A stretch of DNA of 64,000 bases from Saccharibacillus soli. GTDB lineage: Bacteria; Bacillota; Bacilli; Paenibacillales; Paenibacillaceae. The stretch is from assembly GCA_002189105.1 (NCBI GenBank), contig NIOB01000006.1, positions 62,001-126,000 of the forward strand, given 5' to 3'. The position numbers were made by a program, and so were the translations under genes. Positions 8,261-16,570 of the stretch are shown one piece after another. The notes beneath the pieces are model-generated. The model saw nothing but the letters and a program-made list of their open reading frames with translations. It was not told the origin of the DNA and ran no database searches. Positions within the stretch are counted from its first letter, which is position 1; each line of letters begins with the position of its first letter.

Positions 8261-9946
8261 ATGACGAGAAAAAGACTGTCGGCTGTTCGCTCCGTGCAAA
8301 AAGCAAAAAAAGCTGTATACGCTGCCCTGGCCGTGACGTTCGCACTTGCCGCAGCAGGCTGTAATAACGGCGGAGGTTCGACAAGCGCCGAAAGCAAAGA
8401 CGGAGCCGCAGCGGAGAAGCGGGGTTCGATTACCGTCTCGCTCTATGATCGCGGAAAGGTGCCGTCGGCGGAAGGGACGATGGATAACAACCGCTGGACC
8501 AAGTGGGTCAACGAAAACGGGCCGGTGGATGTGAAATACGTGACGGTGCCGCGCTTCGAGTCCCTGCAAAAGTTTAACGTGCTGTTTGCTTCCCGTCAGG
8601 CGCCCGATCTGATCTTTGAATATGATACGGCGTACCAGGGGCAGCTCTACAATCAGAAACAGCTGATGCCGCTCGACGATCTGATCGCCCAGCACAGCAC
8701 CGAATACAAAGCGCTGCTCGAGAAATATCCGGCACTCAAAAAAGCGGGCACGATGGAAGACGGCAAGACGTATCTGGTGGGTCGCCCGATGGAACTGGCT
8801 CCACAGCATTACCTGTTGATCCGCAAAGACTGGCTGGACAAGCTGGGACTGGACGTACCCAAGACGCCGGAAGAATTCCTTGCGGTCGCCCAAGCCTTTA
8901 CAGAGAAAGACCCGGACGGCGATGGTCAGGCGAATACGGAAGGTACGGGACTCAGTTTCGTAGCGGGCATCATCTTGAATAACATGTTCGGCACGGGCTT
9001 CACGCTGTTCGGCGAAGACCAGACTCCATGGGTGCTGGAGAACGATCAGGTCGTACACGACTGGGATCGGATTCGCGCTTCGATTGCCTTCCAGCAAAAA
9101 TTGTATGACGCAGGTGTGGTAGACAAGGACTTTGTGACGGATAAAAACGGCGAGAAACAAAAGCAGATGTGGATCTCCGGCAAGCTCGGCATCTATGGCA
9201 GCAACGGCGCGGATGTGAGTTCGTACGAAACGCTCAAGCAGAACGTGCCGGACGCGGAAGTGATTGCCATGGCGCTTCCCAAGACGGAATTTGGCAGCTA
9301 CAGCCCGACTCTAAGCAGTCCGGTGCAGATGACGGGCATGGTGAACGCTTCGACCAAAGATCCGGAATCGGTCATGAAAATGATCGACTTTATGGTCAGC
9401 GACAAATACACGAATACGATCCAGAACGGCATCGAAGGTGTGCACTATGAGAAGACTTCGGACGGACGCGCCAAGGCGATTGATCCGGAGAAAAACAAAA
9501 CGGAACTCGAATACAACCGTGACATGAGCATGTTAACCCCCCTGATCGGCAAAAACTATGGTCTCAAAAATAAAGTCAATCCGACACCGGCTGAACAGGA
9601 TTACATCAAGATCTACGACGAGGCGGTCGAAGCGTATATGGACCCAGCCCGTCCGATGGTCGGCATTACCCAACGCGCGTATCTGCCGCTGCTGCCGCAG
9701 AATTTGGCGACGATCAACACCAACGCCAACAAGACCATTCTCGACATGGCGATGCAGACGATCGTGAGTGGAGGCGGAGAAGCCGCGGTGGACAAGTTCA
9801 TTACCGATGCGCAGGCAGTCTGGGACAAAGCAGGCGGTGCGCAGGTCGATGAATTTTATGCCAAATGGTATGCCGACAAAAAGGACGATGCCATTCTGAT
9901 GTCGGACATCTACGAGATGGGCGAGCAGATGAAAAAAGAAGAATAG
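8261..9946 (+). CDS. Extracellular solute-binding lipoprotein, LplA/YtcQ type
   Basis: Captures the oligosaccharide outside the membrane and delivers it to the two upstream permeases. The 561-residue precursor has a lipoprotein signal ending in LAAAGC (acylated cysteine at residue 34), then a Gly/Ser-rich tether and a large type-1 solute-binding fold. At about 560 residues it has the larger size typical of the LplA/YtcQ group. A 141-base gap separates it from the permease, with GGGGG near the ATG. A hairpin just after its stop codon may stabilise its mRNA end. Confidence 0.92.
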   Translation: MTRKRLSAVRSVQKAKKAVYAALAVTFALAAAGCNNGGGSTSAESKDGAAAEKRGSITVSLYDRGKVPSAEGTMDNNRWTKWVNENGPVDVKYVTVPRFESLQKFNVLFASRQAPDLIFEYDTAYQGQLYNQKQLMPLDDLIAQHSTEYKALLEKYPALKKAGTMEDGKTYLVGRPMELAPQHYLLIRKDWLDKLGLDVPKTPEEFLAVAQAFTEKDPDGDGQANTEGTGLSFVAGIILNNMFGTGFTLFGEDQTPWVLENDQVVHDWDRIRASIAFQQKLYDAGVVDKDFVTDKNGEKQKQMWISGKLGIYGSNGADVSSYETLKQNVPDAEVIAMALPKTEFGSYSPTLSSPVQMTGMVNASTKDPESVMKMIDFMVSDKYTNTIQNGIEGVHYEKTSDGRAKAIDPEKNKTELEYNRDMSMLTPLIGKNYGLKNKVNPTPAEQDYIKIYDEAVEAYMDPARPMVGITQRAYLPLLPQNLATINTNANKTILDMAMQTIVSGGGEAAVDKFITDAQAVWDKAGGAQVDEFYAKWYADKKDDAILMSDIYEMGEQMKKEE

Positions 9947-9957
9947 GATGCAGGGAA

Positions 9958-9990
9958 GGAGCGGGGCTGGCGCTTTCGCAGCCCCACTCC
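9958..9990 (+). other. Intercistronic hairpin after the binding-protein gene
   Basis: GGAG-C-GGGGCTG pairs with CAGCCCC-A-CTCC around a 9-base loop. No T-run follows, so it is unlikely to be a full terminator. Its place, right after the binding-protein stop codon and before the next operon gene, suits an mRNA 3'-end stabiliser. Confidence 0.55.
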
Positions 9991-10035
9991 GAAACAGCGT
10001 GAAAGAAGCGGCATGTACAGAAGAGAGGGGGAGCC

Positions 10036-12021
10036 GTGTTGAACTCATGGGCAATCGAGACCATGCGCCGGATCTATGCGGAGGCATCAGAAGGCCTGGT
10101 GATGGAAGACGGGCTGATTCGCTATGATCGTCCCGGTCACACGCGGCAGATCGCTCATCTGCCGTACTGCCATGAAGGACGTTATTCGGCCGGGTATTAC
10201 GCAATGGGGAGGCTGCTCTCGCAGATTGGACAGGTTGAAAAGTCGGGAGCCGCAGTAGGTGAAACGAACGGGTTCGTGAGAAGCGAATGGGCTGCTCATG
10301 AAGGGGCGCCTTATGCATGGAAGTCGAAGGAACAGGCATCCTCTGCTTGGGAATCGGGTGGAAGCGGCGAATTTGACGCACGTGGAGCGCAGACACTGCG
10401 TGCACTGGCTGATCTTCAGATCCGCGACCCGGAAGCTGAACATTACGGAGCTTTTCGCTGGTATGCGGAAGAAGCGCAGGTGCAGGATTCCAACGCGGCG
10501 TTTTTTATTCTGATGCCGCTGGTGTCGCTGCGGCTGCGTGCGCCAGATGCCCTGCCGCCGGAACATACGAAGATTCTGAATGAGATGTTGGTTCATGCAG
10601 CAGCCTGGTTTGAACGGGAGTGCCAGGAGCCGGAGCTGTATTATCCGAACAAGACGATGAGTGATGGCGCCATGCTGTTGGCGATTGCCCATCTGCTTGA
10701 AGATGGAGAGCGGCTGAAGGTTGCCGCCGACTATTTCGACCGCTGGGAGTCGTACACGACCCGCCGCGGCTGGGGTTGGGGCGAGAATATGAGCCTGGTT
10801 TATCAGGGCGTCATGCTCAATGCGCTGGAGATTGCCGCGCCTCTTCTTCAAGATCTGCGTCCAGCGCTTGCCCAGCGTCTGGAGGAACACCGCGAAGCGC
10901 TGCTGGATCTGCTGCGTTTCCATGATGGACGCGAATTGGTGCCGTCGATCCGCAGTTATAACTTTGGCGGCGAAGCGAAGAGAAGCAGCCTGGCCTGGCT
11001 GATTGCTGGTGTAACAGGAACGCAGGAAGTCGGGGAGACGGCGTTCCACGTCAATGATTTTGCTACGCTGCTGCTGTTCGAGTCGAAATTTCAGGATGGA
11101 ACTCGATCTCGTACGAATCTGCCCCTCCCGCGTGTTCGGCAGGAGCACGTATACGATAACGCTTCTGCTTACAGCTGGATTGGAAGGCGAATGCGGCTGG
11201 GCAGTCTGAATGTCTTCCCTGTCATGCCGGGCAGTTATCAGCATGAGACTTGGGGGCTGGGCTGGCAGAGCTTTCCGCTGTCTGCGGCGGCTGAAGATGG
11301 GCGGGTGTCCTACGCGCGCTGGTCTGTCCACGATGGCGGGACGATTCGCACGCATCCCGCCGAAAGCTACAAGACGGCGTACCTCATGCCTGCGCTGTTC
11401 CGGGAGCCACCCTATCCCGAAGTGCGAACCTATGCGGCCCAGAATCATCACGCTCTGTTGGCGCTCCGGGTACTGGAGCATGTAAATCAGCCCGTGGCGG
11501 AGATTGCCGATGAATGGCTGGTTCCCGGTTATGAGGGGGAGGCCGCCGAGATTCCCGGCGGCGATGGGCGCCTATGGCGTATCCTCAGCTATCCCGGTGC
11601 CGCGCTTGCGATCACGCCGCTGGAAGGGATTCGGATGGTCGGCGGCTCAAGCGTCGAAGAAGAGACGCTGCGTCCGGAGCGCATCCCAGGCATCCTGCAC
11701 GCCGAGTATGAAGAAGAGCGGCTGAAGCTCCGCCAACTGCTGTATACCGGCGAGAAGCGAAGACTTCGCGCCGCACGGCTCGAAGCCGGTTGGGCGGTGC
11801 TGTGTCTGGATGAAGCCGCCGATGAAGCTGCTGTTCGTGCCCGTCTGGCCCAGGTCGAGATCCTGGACGAGACGCTGGATGATCGAGAAGTTCCGCGAGA
11901 ACCGCATGAGCGCATCCGTTATGTGCGCCTGCTGGAGACAGGCCGCGAGCAGGTATCGCTGCGGCTGGACCCCCACCTGTCTGTTCAATTCCGCACCCAA
12001 GCAGAAGGAGATGAATCATGA
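10036..12021 (+). CDS. Uncharacterised protein, possible polysaccharide-degrading enzyme with helical toroid fold
   Basis: I do not recognise this 661-residue protein with confidence. It has no signal peptide. The first ~330 residues are helix-rich, with aromatic stretches such as RRGWGWGENMS and FHDGRELVPSIRS, as in (alpha/alpha) toroid enzymes. The rest looks beta-rich, with a QHETWGLGWQSF segment and a NHHALLALRVLEH segment. That two-part layout resembles heparinase II/III-like and other toroid polysaccharide lyases or hydrolases, but no catalytic motif is certain. It begins with GTG at 10036, preceded by a purine-rich ribosome site. Its stop overlaps the next start (ATGA at 12018), so it is translationally coupled to the secreted beta-helix protein and belongs to the same pathway. 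Confidence 0.7.
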   Translation: MLNSWAIETMRRIYAEASEGLVMEDGLIRYDRPGHTRQIAHLPYCHEGRYSAGYYAMGRLLSQIGQVEKSGAAVGETNGFVRSEWAAHEGAPYAWKSKEQASSAWESGGSGEFDARGAQTLRALADLQIRDPEAEHYGAFRWYAEEAQVQDSNAAFFILMPLVSLRLRAPDALPPEHTKILNEMLVHAAAWFERECQEPELYYPNKTMSDGAMLLAIAHLLEDGERLKVAADYFDRWESYTTRRGWGWGENMSLVYQGVMLNALEIAAPLLQDLRPALAQRLEEHREALLDLLRFHDGRELVPSIRSYNFGGEAKRSSLAWLIAGVTGTQEVGETAFHVNDFATLLLFESKFQDGTRSRTNLPLPRVRQEHVYDNASAYSWIGRRMRLGSLNVFPVMPGSYQHETWGLGWQSFPLSAAAEDGRVSYARWSVHDGGTIRTHPAESYKTAYLMPALFREPPYPEVRTYAAQNHHALLALRVLEHVNQPVAEIADEWLVPGYEGEAAEIPGGDGRLWRILSYPGAALAITPLEGIRMVGGSSVEEETLRPERIPGILHAEYEEERLKLRQLLYTGEKRRLRAARLEAGWAVLCLDEAADEAAVRARLAQVEILDETLDDREVPREPHERIRYVRLLETGREQVSLRLDPHLSVQFRTQAEGDES

Positions 12022-15000
12022 ACGGAAAAGTCTGGAAAAAGACAAATGTATGCGTTATCATAGCCGTGCTGATGATTGGGAGTCTGCCTGTAGGAACATT
12101 CACCGGACAAGCAAGTGCCGCACAGATTAGCGAGGTACAGCAGAAGAATGGGCAGCAAACCTCTGCGTCTCGGGTATCAGCAGTAGGCGGAATTGCACAG
12201 GATTCCAAAACGGTGGAGACGCCTGGAAATGAAGCAGTCGTAAATGCGGAAGCTCCAGAGGGATCGCCTGTACCGGAATCACCAGAGGTTCCCGCTCCCT
12301 CTGAAGCCCCGGAAGCGGCAGAGCCTGTCGCAGCCCCCGGCACGACCGAAGCTCCTGAAACGGGCGAACCTTCAAAAGCGGAGGAAACTTCGGAACCGGC
12401 AGAGACAGAGGAAGCATCCAGCGCACAGATGGAGACCTCTGACACCCTGAATACGCTGTCCGCTGCAACGGTGGTCAGCGACAATTTTGAAGCGGGAACG
12501 GTAGGATCTTCGCCAGCAGGCTGGACGATCGGCACGCCGCCAACTGGCGTAACCGCCAAGATCGCTGAGTCAGCCGAACGCGGCGGCAAGGTGCTGAAGG
12601 TGAACCAGTCGGCGCCCGTTGCTTCGGGACATAACTTCCGCCGTACGACTGCCGTTACGACGAACCGCGCTTCGCTGTCCTACAGCTTCAGCGTGGATCA
12701 GACCAACGCCGTCGTGTATCTGCCGACGCCAGCGGCTGCGGGGCAGGCGGGTTCGATGGTCCAGTTTGCCGTCTATGGCGGCGAGATCAGCTACATGAAA
12801 CAGGGCGTCTCGGGCTGGACGAAGCTCATGCCGGTAACGGCGGGCACCTGGTATGACGTGCGGGTGGCAATGAACAGCACCGCCAATACCTTCGATCTGG
12901 AGGTAGACGGCCGCCGTCTGCTGACCAAGGAGCCGATGAAGATTGCGGGGCCGATGGCTTCCTTCTATCTCGGGATCTATCGGGAGAACGCAGGCGCGGC
13001 AAGCTTCGATGATTTTGTCGTCGAAAATTACGTTCCAGCCGTCTCGGCTGAGTTCGCGGAGAGCGAATACAATGTGGCAACCGGCCGAACCATCGACCTC
13101 AAGCCGCAGTTTTCGCCATCGAACGCCACGGATCGCAATGCCGCCTTCTCGTCCAGCGACGAATCGGTAGCGACCGTGGATGCCAATGGCCGGGTGACGG
13201 GCGTGTCCCCGGGCACGGCCACGATTTCGGCGCAGCCGGACGAACCGCTGCCTGCGGCACAGACCACAGTTGTGGTCGCCGATATTCCGGCGACCGGCAT
13301 TGAGATCGCCCCTCTTGCCGGGCCGATCCCGGTTGGCTCCCGTGCGCTGCTGGACGCGACGATTCAGCCGGAAGACACGACGGAGGCCGAGCTGACCTGG
13401 CTCTCGTCCAACGAATCGGCAGCCACCGTTGATGGCTACGGTGAAGTGACGGGAGTGTCGCCGGGGCAGGCGACGATTACCGCCCGCTCCGCAAACGGGA
13501 CGGCGGAAGATCAGATTACCGTTACGGTAAGCGCCCGTACAGTCATGAAGGAACTGTTCGTGTCACCGCAGGGCAGTGACAGCGGCGATGGCAGCCAGGG
13601 ATCGCCATTTGCGACGATTGGGCGAGCGCAGCAGGAAGTACGGACGCTGAATGACAGCATGACGGGGGACATTGTAGTCAACCTGGGCGCAGGCACTTAC
13701 GAATTACAGAGCACGCTGGCCTTTACGCCGGAAGATTCCGGCAGCAGCGGACATTTTGTGATCTATCGTGGAGCGGGCGGTGAGCAGACCGTCGTTAGCG
13801 GTGGACGTACCCTCTCGGGATGGACCGAGACGCAGCCGGGCAGTGGCATCTATCAGGCGAATGTGGACGCCGGGCTGGAGACGCGGCAGCTGTTCGTCGA
13901 TGGGGTTCGCGCGGTGCGGGCACGCAGCGAAGGCGGATTGAATCGTCCGGTCAAGACGGCAACCGGTTATACCTCGCGCGATACGCAGATCGCTTCATGG
14001 AGCGATGCGGATGAATTGGAACTGGTCTTTGAAGATGTGTGGACGAACTCCAGAGTCCGCGTGCAGTCGGTCACGACAGCGAACGGTCTGGCGCAGTTTA
14101 CGCTGCGGGAGCCAGGCTGGACGAACGTCAAGGACCGCAGCCAGACTTCGGCTACGCTGCCCGTCTATTATGAGAACGCGCGTGAACTGCTGGATGAACC
14201 AGGCGAATGGTATCTGGATCAGGACGCTCATGTCATGTATTACATGCCCCGAGCGGGAGAGAATCTGAATACGGCTCAGGTGATCGCACCGCAGCTGGAA
14301 CAGCTCATTACGATTCAGGGCGTGTCCGCCAGCAATCCGGTACGCAATCTGAATTTCGAGAATATGGCGTTTATGTATTCGACCTGGATGCGCCCGAGTA
14401 CGGATGCCGGTCATTCCGATGCCCAGAACAATCATCTGCGCTATAAGGGCACACCGGATCAGCTGACTCCAGCAGCGATTGAAGCCGAGCTGGCGAACAC
14501 CCTCAACTTCACGGGTACTACTTTTGCCAAGCTGGGGATCACCGGACTTCGGCTGCAAAATGGGGTGCAGAACACCTTGATCGAAGGCAATCGGTTCTAC
14601 GACCTGTCGGGTGGTGCGGTGAATGTGGGTCAGCCGAACTCATCGGATCGCAATGTATTCAATCCGGCTGATCCGCGGCTCATCATGAAGAATAACGACA
14701 TTCTCAACAATGTGATTCATGACATCGGCGTCGATTACAAGTCGGCGGCTGCGGTATCGGCGGGGTATCCGCTGGACATGGAGATCAGCCACAACGAGAT
14801 GTACAACCTGCCGTACAGCGGAGTGCATATGGGGTATGGCTGGGCCAAGGATTTTGATCCCATCACCCGAAACGTCAAGATCGAAGACAATCTGATCTAT
14901 GATCTGATGGGCATGGGGCTGCGCGATGGCGGGGCCATCTACACGCTGGGTACGACAGGGGCAACGGCGGCGGACAAAAATCTGGTGCGAGGCAATTACA

Positions 15001-16454
15001 TCCGCAACCAGTTGGATGCCAACGCAGCGCTGTACACCGATGAAGGTTCGGCGTACTGGAAGTTCGATGGGAATGTCATCGACCTCAAGGATACACCGAA
15101 ATGGAGCTCTCCGATTCGCTGGGCCATGGCCTATGTCCCATCCATTCATGATGTGGAATACGTCAATAACTATACGACAACCAGTACGTATACCAACAAC
15201 GGCACCGGCGTTCTGTTCCAGAACAACACGGTTGTACCGGATGCCAATTGGCCGCAGGCCGCGCAGACCATCATCAACGAGGCGGGACTTGAGCCGGATT
15301 ATGCCGCGCTCAACGACGAAGAGATTGGGCGCTGGAGCATTGCTGACCTGGAGCTGGAACCTGGAGCTTCCGCAGCGTTGACGCCGATCAAGCGCGGTGG
15401 CAAGGATGAAGCGTTAAGCAGCGCAGGGGCGGCCATTTTCTACCGCAGCTTGAACCCGGCAATCGCCACCGTAGATGCTCAAGGCACTGTCACGGGCATC
15501 GCACAAGGAGTAGCCACGCTGGAAATTCGCGTTATCGAAGGTAGTGTACAGCGGGAACTGAAGGTGCAGGTGCAGGTGGGTGACGAGCTGCAAGGCATTG
15601 CGCTGGAAGGTCAGCCGGGGGGCTTCGCGCATGTGAAGAACGGACAGACCTTGACGCTTGAACCTTATGGAGTCACCCGGTTTGGCGATCGGGCAGCCAT
15701 TGGCTCCGTCTCGTACGACAGTTCGGATGACAGCATATTTACCGTCGATGCTTCCGGCAAATTGACTGCCCACGCCGTCGGTACAGCCACGCTGACGATG
15801 ACAGCCTCGGCACCGGGCGGCGCACCGCTCACCAGCGATTATCAGGTGCGCGTCTGGAATGAGCAAAGTGCCGATCCCGTCTCGCTCCAGCCTCTGATCG
15901 AGGACCCGGAAGGTTGGTATATCGACGCTCCGGCGAACGGACTGAGCGAGCTGGAAAATGATGTGCTGGCGCTGCGTGCTCCGGCGGGTTACGCGGTCTA
16001 TGCCAATCGCAAATTCCAGAACGAACGACTGGAATTTGATCTGAAGATCAATGACGAGGCGGTGAGTGACAACTGGTACGCGATCATGCTGGGCAGTCAG
16101 GATTTCTCGCGCAATTACAACACGGGAACCATGTATATGGCCATCATCGAGGACGACAAGATCGAACTGCACCGCTTCAACAACGGGAAACGGGCGATCA
16201 TATACGGCACGGTCAGCAAAGAACCTGCGGTGCCGGGGCCCGCCGGGTTCGGCATACCGAATACCATGTTGACGTTCGGACAGAAGCATAACATCGAGAC
16301 AGGCTTGTTCCAGGAAGCGGGAGGCGTACGCATCGTGCTCAAGTCCGATGGGCAGGAAGTGTTCAATTATCTCGATACCTCATCCGAGGCCATCGGTGAT
16401 GCGGGATATGTGGGCTTCATTTCCCGTCAACGCATCACGGAACTGTCGCAATAA
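12018..16454 (+). CDS. Secreted multidomain beta-helix protein with Ig-like domains, GH141-like
   Basis: A 1478-residue exported protein. Residues 1-35 form a signal peptide, and 60-150 a Pro/Glu/Thr-rich linker. Residues about 150-337 form a LamG/jelly-roll-like domain. Two Big_2 Ig-like domains (about 340-420 and 425-505) contain VTGVSPGTATIS-type motifs. A right-handed parallel beta-helix (about 510-1090) starts with ELFVSPQGSDSGDG and contains TVVSGGRTLSGW. Two more Big_2-like domains and a C-terminal jelly-roll domain (about 1300-1478) follow. The helix entry motifs resemble GH141 (alpha-L-fucosidase/xylanase) and related pectin-active helices, which would fit the fucose isomerase nearby; this assignment is tentative. 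No LPXTG or SLH anchor is visible, so it may be released or bind polysaccharide. Confidence 0.8.
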   Translation: MNGKVWKKTNVCVIIAVLMIGSLPVGTFTGQASAAQISEVQQKNGQQTSASRVSAVGGIAQDSKTVETPGNEAVVNAEAPEGSPVPESPEVPAPSEAPEAAEPVAAPGTTEAPETGEPSKAEETSEPAETEEASSAQMETSDTLNTLSAATVVSDNFEAGTVGSSPAGWTIGTPPTGVTAKIAESAERGGKVLKVNQSAPVASGHNFRRTTAVTTNRASLSYSFSVDQTNAVVYLPTPAAAGQAGSMVQFAVYGGEISYMKQGVSGWTKLMPVTAGTWYDVRVAMNSTANTFDLEVDGRRLLTKEPMKIAGPMASFYLGIYRENAGAASFDDFVVENYVPAVSAEFAESEYNVATGRTIDLKPQFSPSNATDRNAAFSSSDESVATVDANGRVTGVSPGTATISAQPDEPLPAAQTTVVVADIPATGIEIAPLAGPIPVGSRALLDATIQPEDTTEAELTWLSSNESAATVDGYGEVTGVSPGQATITARSANGTAEDQITVTVSARTVMKELFVSPQGSDSGDGSQGSPFATIGRAQQEVRTLNDSMTGDIVVNLGAGTYELQSTLAFTPEDSGSSGHFVIYRGAGGEQTVVSGGRTLSGWTETQPGSGIYQANVDAGLETRQLFVDGVRAVRARSEGGLNRPVKTATGYTSRDTQIASWSDADELELVFEDVWTNSRVRVQSVTTANGLAQFTLREPGWTNVKDRSQTSATLPVYYENARELLDEPGEWYLDQDAHVMYYMPRAGENLNTAQVIAPQLEQLITIQGVSASNPVRNLNFENMAFMYSTWMRPSTDAGHSDAQNNHLRYKGTPDQLTPAAIEAELANTLNFTGTTFAKLGITGLRLQNGVQNTLIEGNRFYDLSGGAVNVGQPNSSDRNVFNPADPRLIMKNNDILNNVIHDIGVDYKSAAAVSAGYPLDMEISHNEMYNLPYSGVHMGYGWAKDFDPITRNVKIEDNLIYDLMGMGLRDGGAIYTLGTTGATAADKNLVRGNYIRNQLDANAALYTDEGSAYWKFDGNVIDLKDTPKWSSPIRWAMAYVPSIHDVEYVNNYTTTSTYTNNGTGVLFQNNTVVPDANWPQAAQTIINEAGLEPDYAALNDEEIGRWSIADLELEPGASAALTPIKRGGKDEALSSAGAAIFYRSLNPAIATVDAQGTVTGIAQGVATLEIRVIEGSVQRELKVQVQVGDELQGIALEGQPGGFAHVKNGQTLTLEPYGVTRFGDRAAIGSVSYDSSDDSIFTVDASGKLTAHAVGTATLTMTASAPGGAPLTSDYQVRVWNEQSADPVSLQPLIEDPEGWYIDAPANGLSELENDVLALRAPAGYAVYANRKFQNERLEFDLKINDEAVSDNWYAIMLGSQDFSRNYNTGTMYMAIIEDDKIELHRFNNGKRAIIYGTVSKEPAVPGPAGFGIPNTMLTFGQKHNIETGLFQEAGGVRIVLKSDGQEVFNYLDTSSEAIGDAGYVGFISRQRITELSQ

Positions 16455-16570
16455 GAATAGCTGCATGCTTGAAGGTAGGATGCGTCGGCGCAGTGGAGAG
16501 CAGTCTCTCCCTGCGCCGCTTCGTCCGTCAATCGGGACACTGCCGCAGTGCGAACCAGAGGAGGAAGAAT

